From JAPLKX01 sp035530195 (GTDB lineage Bacteria; Hydrogenedentota; Hydrogenedentia; Hydrogenedentales; SLHB01), in the NCBI GenBank assembly GCA_035530195.1, contig DATKVG010000128.1:1-64000 (forward strand): a stretch of 64,000 bases of DNA. The letters are read 5' to 3'. How positions within the stretch are numbered: the first letter of the stretch is position 1; the number at the start of each line of letters is the position of its first letter. Both the position numbers and the translations under genes were made by a program. The notes under the pieces were generated by a model that worked only from the letters and a program-made list of their open reading frames with translations, made no database searches and was not told the DNA's origin. This document shows, one piece after another, positions 8,400 through 16,736 of this stretch.

Positions 8400-9149
8400 A
8401 TGCGCGTCCGCGTCTCATGGAAAGAATGGGTGGCAATCCTGGCGTTGCTGGGCGTGGCAGCCGTCATCATCCTGCCCGCCCTCAGCCGCGCCAGGGAAAG
8501 CGCCCGCCGGGCGTCCTGCGCCAACAACCTCAAACAACTCGGCCTGGTCTTCAAAATGTTCGCCAACGAACACAAGGGCCTGTTCCCGCCCCTCAGCCCG
8601 AACCCCGGCAACTGGATCATGGACGTCAACACCGTGTTTCCCGAGTACGTATCCGACCTCCACATCTTTATCTGCCCCGACAGCCCGTTCGCCTACGACG
8701 ATACCTTCACGCTCCGCAGGACGTTCGACCACCCCGGCGCGAATGCCGGCGACATGCACCCCGACTGCGTCTCGTCCCTCTTCTACACCTACACCGGTTA
8801 CACCCTCCTCAGCGACGAGCAGGCGCTGGCCCTCTACGAGGCGTTCGAGCAAGGCTGCGGCGAGTTTGACCAGGCCGGCAACGTCGATGCCGCGGTCCCC
8901 GTATGGCCCGGCAGCGGCCGAACCAACGGCTACGGGCCCGAAGGCATTCCCGTCATGTGGGACCGGATTCCGCCAACCGACCCCGAGTTTTCCCACACGC
9001 CCTGCGGCGCAAACATCCTCCACCACAACGGCAGCGTCCAGTTCGTCCCCTACTCGCCGTACAACACCTCCAACAACTTTCCCGTAACCCGCCTCACCGC
9101 ACTCACGTTCGGCAGTTCCATCCCCACCCTCTCCGGCGACTGCTACTGA
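8400..9149 (+). CDS. prepilin-like H-X9-DG (DUF1559-type) protein
   Basis: A 249-residue protein with an N-terminal hydrophobic helix (VAILALLGVAAVIILPALSR) followed by ARESARRASCANNLKQLGLV, the hallmark of this family. The C-terminal part has ICPD and ends near ANILHHNGSVQFVPYS, a variant of the terminal DG motif with NG in place of DG. There is no strong Gly-Phe prepilin peptidase site before the helix. The start lies directly after the upstream stop. It is probably a membrane-anchored pseudopilin-like protein of the sigma-controlled operon. Confidence 0.8.
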   Translation: MRVRVSWKEWVAILALLGVAAVIILPALSRARESARRASCANNLKQLGLVFKMFANEHKGLFPPLSPNPGNWIMDVNTVFPEYVSDLHIFICPDSPFAYDDTFTLRRTFDHPGANAGDMHPDCVSSLFYTYTGYTLLSDEQALALYEAFEQGCGEFDQAGNVDAAVPVWPGSGRTNGYGPEGIPVMWDRIPPTDPEFSHTPCGANILHHNGSVQFVPYSPYNTSNNFPVTRLTALTFGSSIPTLSGDCY

Positions 9150-9174
9150 TGAAGAAAGAACACAGTGCCCGTCT

Positions 9175-9207
9175 GGGACGCCCCCCGGCAGTTGTGGGGG
9201 GTGTCCC
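9175..9207. repeat. R5 33-bp palindromic repeat, intact copy
   Basis: An imperfect palindrome with arms gggacgcccccc and ggggggtgtccc around a central ggcagttgt. It is the reverse complement of the intact copy at 52174-52206 and of the interrupted copy at 9248-9809. It lies just after the prepilin-like gene and may also end its transcript. Confidence 0.8.
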
Positions 9208-9267
9208 ATTTTTGCCCAGTATAAGAAGCTGAGTCAGTCTCAACATTGGGACACCCCCCACAACTGA

Positions 9268-9788
9268 GGCTGTCTCAGATTTACCGTAAAAGCCCAGATG
9301 AAGCGCAAAGAACTCCGGAGGAGTTCGATAACTGTCAGCGCATCGCGGCAGAGCCGCAACCAAACCAGTTGCACGAGCCTTTGGATTCAACGCGGTGGGG
9401 TCGCGCTCCCGCGCGACCGGGCGGCGGCGGAGGTCGAGGCGCACATATGCCTTGGGTTTTCTTGCTCGAGACTGCGGTCGAGCGGGAGCTCGACCCCACC
9501 GCGTTGCTCAATAAGATTTACGAAAGAATTTCCACGATTTTGATCATTAAGAACCCAGGGTTGCTCCTGACCCGTTAGGGTCTGGAGCTACCCTGGGTAA
9601 GCAGTCCTCCGTTTATACCCCGGAAGGGGTTAGACAAGAAAGGTTTGTCGAACCCTCAGGGGGTTCTTTCTCGTATGGCACGGCACCCAGGATAGCGCCC
9701 ACCCCTCCGGGGTAGACGCAATCCTGGGCTGACGGTTGTCCCACCCCTGCCGGGGTGAAAGAGTGGAGACTGGAATTCTGAGACAGCC
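9268..9788. mobile_element. MITE-like element (521 bp) inserted in an R5 repeat
   Basis: The ends are the 12-bp inverted repeats ggctgtctcaga (9268-9279) and tctgagacagcc (9777-9788). The outside flanks repeat acaactg (9260-9266 and 9789-9795), a 7-bp target duplication. Joining the flanks rebuilds an R5 palindrome (9248-9266 plus 9796-9809) matching the copy at 52174. No plausible transposase is encoded. Inside are a full R1 unit (9391-9503) and several small palindromes such as cacccctgccggggtg. It is therefore a non-autonomous element or a composite repeat cluster. The parent transposase is not in the window. Confidence 0.65.
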
Positions 9789-9821
9789 ACAACTGCCGGG
9801 GGACGTCCCAGACGGCCCGAG

Positions 9822-10307
9822 TCATTTGTTTATCTGCGCAAACAAAACAACGTAATTCTTCCCATAAGCCTTGGCGCAAGCCGGACACGTCGTGTAACAA
9901 AAATAGATCTTCCTCAACCGCTTGCCCTTTTCCCCCACATACGCCTCCATCTCCTTCGCCCACTTCCCGGCATTCTTGTAAGGACCTTCAAACACCCGCG
10001 TCAAGAACGTCCCCGAAATCGTCGCCATCTCCGCACCCGCCACCTCTTTCGCCACGTCAATATAAATGTCGCAGCCCCAAAGAGACTTCTCGTCACACAA
10101 CATCAACGGCTCAGCCGCCTCAGCCTGCGCGTTCTGGATCAGTTCCAGATTCTTAACCACCTTCTTGCCCATGTTTATCGGAATATGGAACAGACTTGTA
10201 ACGTGATCCTTAACAAAAACCTTCTTATCCCACGTCACTTCCCTCTCCTCCCAGGACGCAGGATCAAACCGCTTGCAACAACCGGTTTCTTTAATTTGTG
10301 TTTCCAT
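9822..10307 (-). CDS. conserved-looking cytoplasmic protein, unknown function
   Basis: A 161-residue soluble protein with no signal peptide. Notable features are an N-terminal ETGCCKRFDPASWEE segment and a C-terminal KIYFCYTTCPACAKAYGKNY with a C-x4-C-x2-C arrangement that could bind a metal. Lys and Glu are abundant, and the base composition is AT-richer than in neighbouring operons. I do not recognise the family with confidence and assign no function. It sits between the MITE-like element and the orphan nuclease, on the same strand as the nuclease. Confidence 0.7.
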   Translation of the reverse strand: METQIKETGCCKRFDPASWEEREVTWDKKVFVKDHVTSLFHIPINMGKKVVKNLELIQNAQAEAAEPLMLCDEKSLWGCDIYIDVAKEVAGAEMATISGTFLTRVFEGPYKNAGKWAKEMEAYVGEKGKRLRKIYFCYTTCPACAKAYGKNYVVLFAQINK

Positions 10308-10513
10308 GGTTTTTTATCCGTAAACCCAATTAAGTATATAAGTAAGAGGAACCTACAAACAAGCAAGAACGGCAATGTTGTCTTGAGACCTCCTCTGCGA
10401 AATAGATGGCTGTCCCTGCTTTCCCTCGGTTTCCCTCGTTCTCGTATGGAAATCTCTTACATACGTTATCTCAAGAAATTCTTGTTGTTTTGTAGTTTCC
10501 AATCCCTAAGGTA

Positions 10514-11716
10514 TTACTGCGATGACTTGGAAACGGGAAGAAGATAGTCATCGATAAGCAACTTCTGTATGCCCTTTCTGAGCGTCCAGTAGTATTTGTT
10601 ATGACGTAGTTCGATGTGGATGTGCCAGTACATTCTATCCTCTCGCTGGGTTGTCCAAGTATCATTTAGGTGGGGCTCCAAGACGGAAAAGGGTATCAGG
10701 AAAATAACGTTTTCCGAACCACATCCAAGGGCTAGTTTGGCTTCTGGGGATTGCTTCAAGAAATCCCTCTGATGAGGATGGAATGCAAACCAGAAGGCAC
10801 GAGCTTTTGACGTGCCGTGGGCTTTGGAGACGGCTACCACAACCCGCAGGTTAGTGTCTGGGGCGGTATAAGAAGTTCGAGACTCTTTCACTAACGGGGA
10901 ACCAAGGAATTGTTGGATTCGCTCAACACATTTTTTGTGAAAGTTGACAGGGATGAATTTCTTGGGGTGTGCGAGAGGCTCTGGATGGAGCAGAGCATCT
11001 TCACTCTCTGGTGTGGCCTCATCTGCCGTGGCAACTTCTTCAGCGGTAATGAAAACAAGGTCGATGATTCCGTCAACTTTCGTGAACTCTTTTGGAACGA
11101 GAATGTCGGATATCTGAGAGACTGTCTTCGGGTCTTCTAGCGTTTCCTTGACCTTCATAAGACGAATAAGAGCATCGATACTTATGAGGCGCATATCCCA
11201 TGCATACTGGGAGCCACGAATCTGAGCTTCTAGGCCGCCCGTGTCTTTTCGGCCTACGATGAGGAGGAGTGAAGTCTCTTCAAGTGTTATCAGCCCATCT
11301 CTTGCCAGGATTCTGCGGTATTCAGCAATTGTGTCCAAATCAATGGCATATGCGTCGGTTGTCTTGACCTCGATTACGATTTTACGTCCGTTCTTGAGCG
11401 TCCAAAGTCCGTCATGTCCTGAGACGCCTCTCTTACCCCTGTAGAGTCCTTCCGTGACAACGAAACCGAGTCTGCGGCCTATTTCGTTGACAATATCCTG
11501 GAGGGCCAGGCCGCTTTGGTCAAAGTGGTTACCCAGGCATTGTTGTGCGTATTCAGAGAGTTTTTCGGAAGGGACTATCCGAAGGAAGTCGCGGAATTCC
11601 CTGCTTGCGGTACTGTCATTCGTGAGTCTTCCGTCTCCGGAGATAGCAATTATCTGCTGGAGTTTCTTTTCATCCAATTCCGCTTTGTTGGTTTTCCACA
11701 GGTCGATGAGAGCCAT
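10514..11716 (-). CDS. PD-(D/E)XK restriction-like nuclease, orphan
   Basis: A 400-residue protein with a nuclease core at residues 95-135: GHDGLWTLKNGRKIVIEVKT gives Asp102, Glu116 and Lys118 in the PD-(D/E)XK pattern, and DTIAEYRRI follows. The C-terminal half (about 260-395) looks like a separate DNA- or target-binding domain (RVVVAVSKAHGTSKARAFWF). No methyltransferase or other restriction subunit is adjacent. The gene is clearly AT-richer than its neighbours and is flanked by repeats, which suggests acquisition by transfer. It could be a solitary defence nuclease or a restriction enzyme that lost its partner. The ribosome site before ATG 11716 is weak. Confidence 0.75.
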   Translation of the reverse strand: MALIDLWKTNKAELDEKKLQQIIAISGDGRLTNDSTASREFRDFLRIVPSEKLSEYAQQCLGNHFDQSGLALQDIVNEIGRRLGFVVTEGLYRGKRGVSGHDGLWTLKNGRKIVIEVKTTDAYAIDLDTIAEYRRILARDGLITLEETSLLLIVGRKDTGGLEAQIRGSQYAWDMRLISIDALIRLMKVKETLEDPKTVSQISDILVPKEFTKVDGIIDLVFITAEEVATADEATPESEDALLHPEPLAHPKKFIPVNFHKKCVERIQQFLGSPLVKESRTSYTAPDTNLRVVVAVSKAHGTSKARAFWFAFHPHQRDFLKQSPEAKLALGCGSENVIFLIPFSVLEPHLNDTWTTQREDRMYWHIHIELRHNKYYWTLRKGIQKLLIDDYLLPVSKSSQ

Positions 11717-12064
11717 CTGTTCATTACCCCAGGTTCGCCCATCATGGTAGATGATATGGGAAACTCATTCAAGGGCACTCAGGCCTAATGAGTATCCTGT
11801 AGAATTCCGTTGGTTCTTTCTTTACAAAGAAAGAACGCTCTTTATCTTTGACCTCTCCTTGGGGGATGTTCCCCCTTTTTGGGGAGCGCCCATCAATAGA
11901 ACAACTGGCCGGTCAGGTACCAGGTCCACCAACTACTTTCCTTGCCCCCTGTTGCCCAGCCCCGTCTTTATTGGTCAAAACTCGATCTGGACCAGTTGTA
12001 TTGCTTATTGGGGTAAAAATGTTACCTCTGCTCATGCGTCTCGGGAAAACGCGTAGCGGTATGA
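11717..12064. other. AT-rich intergenic stretch, no gene seen
   Basis: About 350 bases between the orphan nuclease and the M28 peptidase. Short open frames exist on the plus strand but lack ribosome sites and look non-coding. No palindrome or known RNA was recognised. It may contain the nuclease promoter. Confidence 0.5.
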
Positions 12065-13600
12065 CTACCCAGACAATACGTTTGTCTGGCCGGGCAGGGC
12101 CATGTACGACTTGACCAATTCGGTCGCGGTTTCGCAGATAGGCCGCAACTGGTTCTGGTCTATCTTGTCGAGCGTGTCATGTTCGTCCAGCAGGTAGTAG
12201 GGGCAGCCGATCCATGAGACCACCGGCATGTTCCCGGCAAGCATATACTTGAGGGCGTCGGACGTGGGGCCTGGACCAAAGAAATCCGCGGGGATGGCGG
12301 CCACGTGCGGCACGGGCTTCGTCTCGAGTGCGCGGCGAACAACCGCGATGTTCCGGGGTTCGGGCGTCGTGAACATGACCGTGAACGCGAGACGGCCGGT
12401 CGGCGCATACCCGCTTTCCGTGCCTTCCACCTCTTTTGCGGCGAGGTGTTCGAGCGTGATCACCACGCACGTGCGTTGGAGGAGGTCCGTGTGCGCCGCG
12501 GCGAACCTTTCCGCGCCGATCGAGCCGTAGAAGTGACCCGCGTCCAGCACGAACACCAGCGTTTTCGGGCGGTGTTCCCGTGGGACGTGCGACCATGCCC
12601 ACGCTTGCCCCAGGACCTGCGCCGCGCCGGACCCGTCCTCGGTCGCGCCCTGAAAGGGGCTGTCGTGGTGCGAGGTCACGAGGATGACGTCGTCCGAGCA
12701 GCCCGGCAAAACGCCCCACACGTTATGCGTGACGCCCTTCTCCATCGTCCCCTCCAGGCGCAGCGTGGCATCTATGCCCGCGCGGGCCGCCCACCGCAGG
12801 TGATGCCCGTCCTGTTTGCCGATCCACAGGCCGGGCATAGGCTTCATGATGCCGTCGTACGGGCCGTAGTGGGAGTTGGTTCCGCCGGGCTGATCGCGCA
12901 GGATTAGGCATATGGCGCGCGCGCCGCGATGACGGCATTGCCAATACACGTCGCGGGCGGGCGCGCTGTTCTCGTCGTCGCCGCCAAGGAAATTCTGCCG
13001 CGCGAAGTTCAGGTACTGTCCGGAGCGCAAGCCGATGGAGCGGTCGGGATCGGAAAGGCAATACTGCGCCCGCAGCACGCGCATCAGGAAGCCGACGGGG
13101 AGGTATGGAAACGGCACGTCGGCCACCGCGATCTTGTTCCGTACGTCCACGCCTGCAAAATCCCGGTCCGTGCCCGTGCCCACATAGACGAGCGGCGCCG
13201 TTTCACCGTCGGGGCCCGTGAACGCCGTGTTCACGACGTAAAAGCTGGGAATGGTCTCTCCACCAACGGTGAGCGACCACCTGTCGGCGCCCCAGACGGT
13301 GATCGGAATCGGCTCGACCGCAACGTTGTCCAGGCCGAGGGCTCGCAGTTGATCGGCGACCCATGCTTCGGCGCGATGGCCTTCAGGTGTGCCGGGACGA
13401 CGATGCGGCGTGGCGCATAGGTCCGCAATCCATTGGAAGATGGTGGCGGCATCGGGGAGCGGCACATCTCCTTCGTAGCGCGGCAAAGTCGCTGCCAAGC
13501 GTTTCGCCTCCCGGCGCATGCGCGCGATTTCCCCGATCCGCCAGACCACCCGCAGGGTATCGCTCGTTTTCGTGGTGACCTGGCTTTCGAAGCTCTCCAC
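12065..13600 (-). CDS. M28 family metallopeptidase with PA-like insert
   Basis: A 511-residue protein without a signal peptide. The peptidase motif TSHHDSPFQGATEDGSGAAQ holds the first zinc ligand His and the bridging Asp. LEHLAAKEVEG and a late His (DEHDTLDKID) supply further ligands, as in M28 aminopeptidases. The first half (about 90-270) contains a PA-type domain (GTGTDRDFAGVDVRNKIAV). It probably cleaves N-terminal residues from peptides. The start is GTG at 13600 with AAGGAGA about 10 bases upstream. It is isolated between two repeat-rich spacers. Confidence 0.8.
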   Translation of the reverse strand: MESFESQVTTKTSDTLRVVWRIGEIARMRREAKRLAATLPRYEGDVPLPDAATIFQWIADLCATPHRRPGTPEGHRAEAWVADQLRALGLDNVAVEPIPITVWGADRWSLTVGGETIPSFYVVNTAFTGPDGETAPLVYVGTGTDRDFAGVDVRNKIAVADVPFPYLPVGFLMRVLRAQYCLSDPDRSIGLRSGQYLNFARQNFLGGDDENSAPARDVYWQCRHRGARAICLILRDQPGGTNSHYGPYDGIMKPMPGLWIGKQDGHHLRWAARAGIDATLRLEGTMEKGVTHNVWGVLPGCSDDVILVTSHHDSPFQGATEDGSGAAQVLGQAWAWSHVPREHRPKTLVFVLDAGHFYGSIGAERFAAAHTDLLQRTCVVITLEHLAAKEVEGTESGYAPTGRLAFTVMFTTPEPRNIAVVRRALETKPVPHVAAIPADFFGPGPTSDALKYMLAGNMPVVSWIGCPYYLLDEHDTLDKIDQNQLRPICETATELVKSYMALPGQTNVLSG

Positions 13601-14519
13601 GGTGCTACTTCTCCTTAGCCGCGCCTTCCGTTAACGAGGTGACGGCGGAATGCATCAGCGGCCCCAGTTGATCGCCAAAGAACTGGCTCCATTATAGCAT
13701 CGTAATACCCCATGCGCAGACACATCCGTACGGCAACAGCCATTGTTGCGTTATGGAAGGCCCCGCGCAGATCTGCACCAGACCGCTTTGGTTTCGGTAG
13801 GGGTGGCGTGTCAACCACTTTTCGCGAAGACTTCTCACGAGCCTCCATGGCGTCAAGCCTGTCTGGAAGCAGACCTGCCAAGAAGTAGTCCCGCCAGCGC
13901 CGCCAGCAGGGTGAGCGCGTTTTTCGGCAATCTTCTTCTCGTCCGGCGGGACGTATTGGAACTGGGCGGCAGGTGCCGTAGCCGGGGGTGCGGGCGCACG
14001 AGCGCAGCGATGTGCAACCAAACCCCCGGAAAACGGCCCCCTCTTATGAAGCCCCGCAGGGGCGTAGGAATCCTTGGCTCAGAACCGTCCTGCGCCCCTG
14101 CGGGGTTCTTGCCACCGACCACCGGCCACAACCATCCTGCGCCCCTGCGGGGCTTTTACTTCTTGGCAGGTTACCGGGGGTTTGGTCGTTCCTCCCGCAC
14201 CCCCGGCTACGGTACCCAACGCCCCTGTCGGGGCTCAAGACGCACCGGCGCCCTGGCCGGAAAAACCATCCAAGATGCGCCACCAGTTCCATCCCGTAAA
14301 AAAATCTTCTTTGTGCTCTTTGTGCTCTCTGTGGCAAAAGATTCGCAGTTTAATTATTAAACGCATATAGTTTGTCAATCAAATCCCCCTTGTTTCACCA
14401 AATTTCCCCCTCAAATCCCGGTCCGCTTGCCCCAAAAAGAGCACCAACTTACCCATATATATGGGAGAGGTTGGAGACAACGGTCAGAGCGCCGGTTGGG
14501 TCTTCCTACGGTCTACGGT
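13601..14519. repeat. long repeat-rich spacer with inverted repeats
   Basis: About 920 bases without a credible gene. The repeat acctgccaagaagta (13873-13887) is inverted at 14157-14171. A longer arm containing gtagccgggggtgcggg (13972-14029) is inverted at 14174-14216. Three copies of a gccccgcaggggcg palindrome occur, at about 14051, 14090 and 14136. The last two sit in direct copies of cctgcgcccctgcgggg. A tttgtgctc short repeat is near 14310 and a cggtcta heptad near 14510. This resembles a nested repeat cluster. Confidence 0.6.
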
Positions 14520-15509
14520 CTACAGTCTTGCGACGGCACGTCGTTTTAGGGATTCGTCGGCGAATACGCCGAGCAGGATAGCGCCGCCGATGACGACGTA
14601 TTCGAGTTGGGACGGTATTTCGAGGATGTTGACGAGGTTTTTGAGTACGACGATGAGTGATGCGCCAACGACGACTCCGGCAATGTTTCCGGTGCCGCCG
14701 CGGAGGGAGCAACCGCCGAGTACGACGCCGGCGATTGCGTAGAGTTCGTAGAAGCTGCCGAAGTCGGTGGGCCCGATGGAGTTGACGTTGAACGCGATGA
14801 GGAGTCCGCCGACGCCGGTGAGCAGGCTGCATAGTGTGTATGCGACGATTTTTGCGCGGCCTACGTTGATGCCGCTGAATTTTGCGGCGTCTTCGTTAGC
14901 GCCGATGGCGAAGAGGTGGCGTCCGTTAGGCGTGAAGTGGAGGTATGCGCCGACGAGTACGGCGAAGAACAGCATCGTGACGAACGGTACGGATACCATG
15001 CTCATTCCGGTGTTGGGTATAAACCCGCCGCCAAGCCATTTGAGTGTGGGGAATTCGAGCGGGCCGCCGAACCCGCGGGTGGTGTCGACGGTGATGAGGC
15101 GTGCGACGCCGCGGTAGAAGAACAGGCCGCAGAGGGTGACGACGAAGGGTTGCATCCGGGCTTTTGAGACGAGCGTGCCGTGCCATGCGCCGATCGCGGC
15201 GCAGAGGGCGAGGCCGACGGGTATCGCTGCGGCGGGCGGCCAGCCGTGGTCGCGCATGAGGATGCTGGTGACGATGGCTACAAGCGCGACGACGCTGCCG
15301 ACGGACAGGTCGATGCCGCCGGTGATGATGACGAACGATTGGGCGAGGCTGAGTATGCCGAACAGGCCTATCCACGGGAGCAAGTTGCGGATGTTCTGCG
15401 GGGTGAGGAAGCGGACGGTGTCGTGGGCGTATTTTTCCCAGACGCAGACGGCGCCTACCAGCACCACCAGCAGGGCCAGGAGGCCGAGGACTTTTTTGAA
15501 CTTCGCCAC
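14520..15509 (-). CDS. sugar-type ABC transporter permease (RbsC-like)
   Basis: A 329-residue integral membrane protein with about eight to ten hydrophobic helices. It has the RbsC family segments ILSLAQSFVIITGGIDLSVG and IGPTDFGSFYELYAIAGVVL. It should form the inner-membrane channel of a ribose/xylose-type importer. The binding protein lies upstream on the same strand, separated by R3 repeats. No ATP-binding protein gene is present beside it, which is unusual for this family. The ATPase must be supplied from elsewhere or has been lost. Confidence 0.9.
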   Translation of the reverse strand: MAKFKKVLGLLALLVVLVGAVCVWEKYAHDTVRFLTPQNIRNLLPWIGLFGILSLAQSFVIITGGIDLSVGSVVALVAIVTSILMRDHGWPPAAAIPVGLALCAAIGAWHGTLVSKARMQPFVVTLCGLFFYRGVARLITVDTTRGFGGPLEFPTLKWLGGGFIPNTGMSMVSVPFVTMLFFAVLVGAYLHFTPNGRHLFAIGANEDAAKFSGINVGRAKIVAYTLCSLLTGVGGLLIAFNVNSIGPTDFGSFYELYAIAGVVLGGCSLRGGTGNIAGVVVGASLIVVLKNLVNILEIPSQLEYVVIGGAILLGVFADESLKRRAVARL

Positions 15510-15534
15510 GAACTATCTCCGCTCAGAATTCGGG

Positions 15535-15630
15535 GCCGCGAAAAGCGGGGACAGTCAGTCACCCGTTTTCTTCCGCTCAACCGGGGCCGCGAAAAGCGGG
15601 GACAGTCCCCGTTTTTCGCCCGTTTTTCGC
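15535..15630. repeat. R3 palindromic repeats between binding protein and permease
   Basis: Two direct copies of gccgcgaaaagcggggacag (from 15535 and 15586), each preceded by tccgctca, are followed by the inverted form cagtccccgtttttcgc (15603-15619) and a further cgtttttcgc. The transcript would form a strong hairpin just after the binding-protein stop, possibly limiting read-through into the permease. Confidence 0.75.
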
Positions 15631-16604
15631 TATGCTTTTCCGGTCATTTGTTTGAGTTGGGTCCAGAATTCGTCGACGTTATCGCGGGTGATGGTTTTTA
15701 CGGGGACGATGATCTGCTTGTTTTCGGGGACGCCGGATTTGTCGCCGGCCGCGAGTGCCACGAGGAGTTTGACGGATTCGTAGCCGAACATGAACGGTTG
15801 CTGGACGATGGTGCCGTCGATATGGCCGTCCTTGACGCCTTGGAGGGTCTCTTCTTCTTCGTCAAAGCAGACGATCTTGACTTGGCCGAGTTTGCCGGAT
15901 GCACGGACGCCGTTGAGTATGGCGGGTCCGTTGTAGCTCCAGAGGCCGACGAGGCATGCTAGGTCGGGGTTGGACACGAGCGCGTCTTGTGCGTTGGCCT
16001 TTGCTTTGACGCGGTCGGTTTCGTCGGTTCGGGTGTCGGCGATTTCGATGCCGGAGCCGGCGAGTGTGTCTTCGATTCCTTTTTTGCGGTCGGTTGCGTT
16101 TTGGGCGTCGAGCGTACCGACAAACAGCATGATTTTGCCGCCGTTGGGCAGCGATTTTTTGATGAGATCGCCCGCGGCGACGCCGGCCTGGTAGTTGTCG
16201 GTGCCGATGTAGCAGGTCCGGTTGCTCGATGGCGCGTCAGAATCTTGTGTGACGAGGTTCACGGCTGCGGCGGTCCGGTTGAGCATTTCGGTCTGGTTTG
16301 CGGGGTCTTTCGGGCTGATGGCGATGCCGGACACGCCGACGGTGATCAGGTCCTGTACGATGTTTTGCTGTTCCTGCGCGGTGCCGGTGGCGGGGATGCG
16401 GAACAGGACTTCGCAACCGAGTTCGCGGGCGGCTTTTTCCGTGCCGGCCTTGGCGATTTTCCAGAAGTCGGATGCGTTGTTCGTGACAAAGGCCACCTTG
16501 ACGGTTTTTACGGGGGCTGTACCATCAGGTTCGGGCGTCCCGCCGCCTCCGCAACCCGCAACGACTACGGCGATGGCGAGGACGATTAATGTAGCGTGTT
16601 TCAT
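15630..16604 (-). CDS. sugar ABC transporter substrate-binding lipoprotein (RbsB-like)
   Basis: A 324-residue periplasmic binding protein. The N-terminus ends in the lipobox VVVAGC with Cys18 as the lipidation site. The body has the type 1 PBP order: VAFVTNNASDFWKIAKAGTE, GISGIAISPKDP, then FDEEEETLQGVKDGHIDGTI. It likely captures a sugar or sugar-like ligand for the downstream permease. The upstream neighbour is an exported oxidoreductase. Its ribosome site lies in a 24-25-bp sequence duplicated from the end of that gene, with an R3 hairpin in between. Confidence 0.9.
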   Translation of the reverse strand: MKHATLIVLAIAVVVAGCGGGGTPEPDGTAPVKTVKVAFVTNNASDFWKIAKAGTEKAARELGCEVLFRIPATGTAQEQQNIVQDLITVGVSGIAISPKDPANQTEMLNRTAAAVNLVTQDSDAPSSNRTCYIGTDNYQAGVAAGDLIKKSLPNGGKIMLFVGTLDAQNATDRKKGIEDTLAGSGIEIADTRTDETDRVKAKANAQDALVSNPDLACLVGLWSYNGPAILNGVRASGKLGQVKIVCFDEEEETLQGVKDGHIDGTIVQQPFMFGYESVKLLVALAAGDKSGVPENKQIIVPVKTITRDNVDEFWTQLKQMTGKA

Positions 16605-16736
16605 TTTTTGAATAATCTCCGGTTGCGAAAAGCGTGCTGGCAGCGAAAAGCGGGGACAGCCACCCTTTTTTTAAACTGCCAAAAAAGGGGTGGCAGTCCC
16701 CGTTTTTCGCGTGTCATTTTTTGATAATCTCCGGTT
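16600..16736. repeat. R3 hairpin insertion bounded by a 24-25-bp direct duplication
   Basis: gcgaaaagcggggac (16643-16657) pairs with gtccccgtttttcgc (16696-16710), and an inner ccaccc/ggggtgg stem extends it. The flanks at about 16600-16625 and 16712-16736 are nearly identical (core cattttttgaataatctcc, one base shorter on the right). On the minus strand this sequence is both the 3' end of the oxidoreductase gene and the ribosome site plus start of the binding-protein gene. Removing the insert would restore an ATGA stop/start overlap. Confidence 0.75.

Noticed and set aside
9268..9788. CRISPR array as explanation for repeated palindromes
   Set aside because: No regular direct repeats with unique spacers of constant length, and no cas genes in the window.
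11751..12114. Two overlapping plus-strand ORFs of about 90-100 codons
   Set aside because: They overlap each other and the peptidase 3' end, lack ribosome sites, and show no domain.
13615..13881. 88-codon minus-strand ORF upstream of the M28 peptidase gene
   Set aside because: No ribosome site, no recognisable domain, and it lies within a repeat-rich spacer.
15630..16604. Binding protein beginning MKHA as a further MKH-leader peptide
   Set aside because: The MKHA start is a coincidence. It is followed by a lipoprotein signal and a full periplasmic binding protein of normal length.
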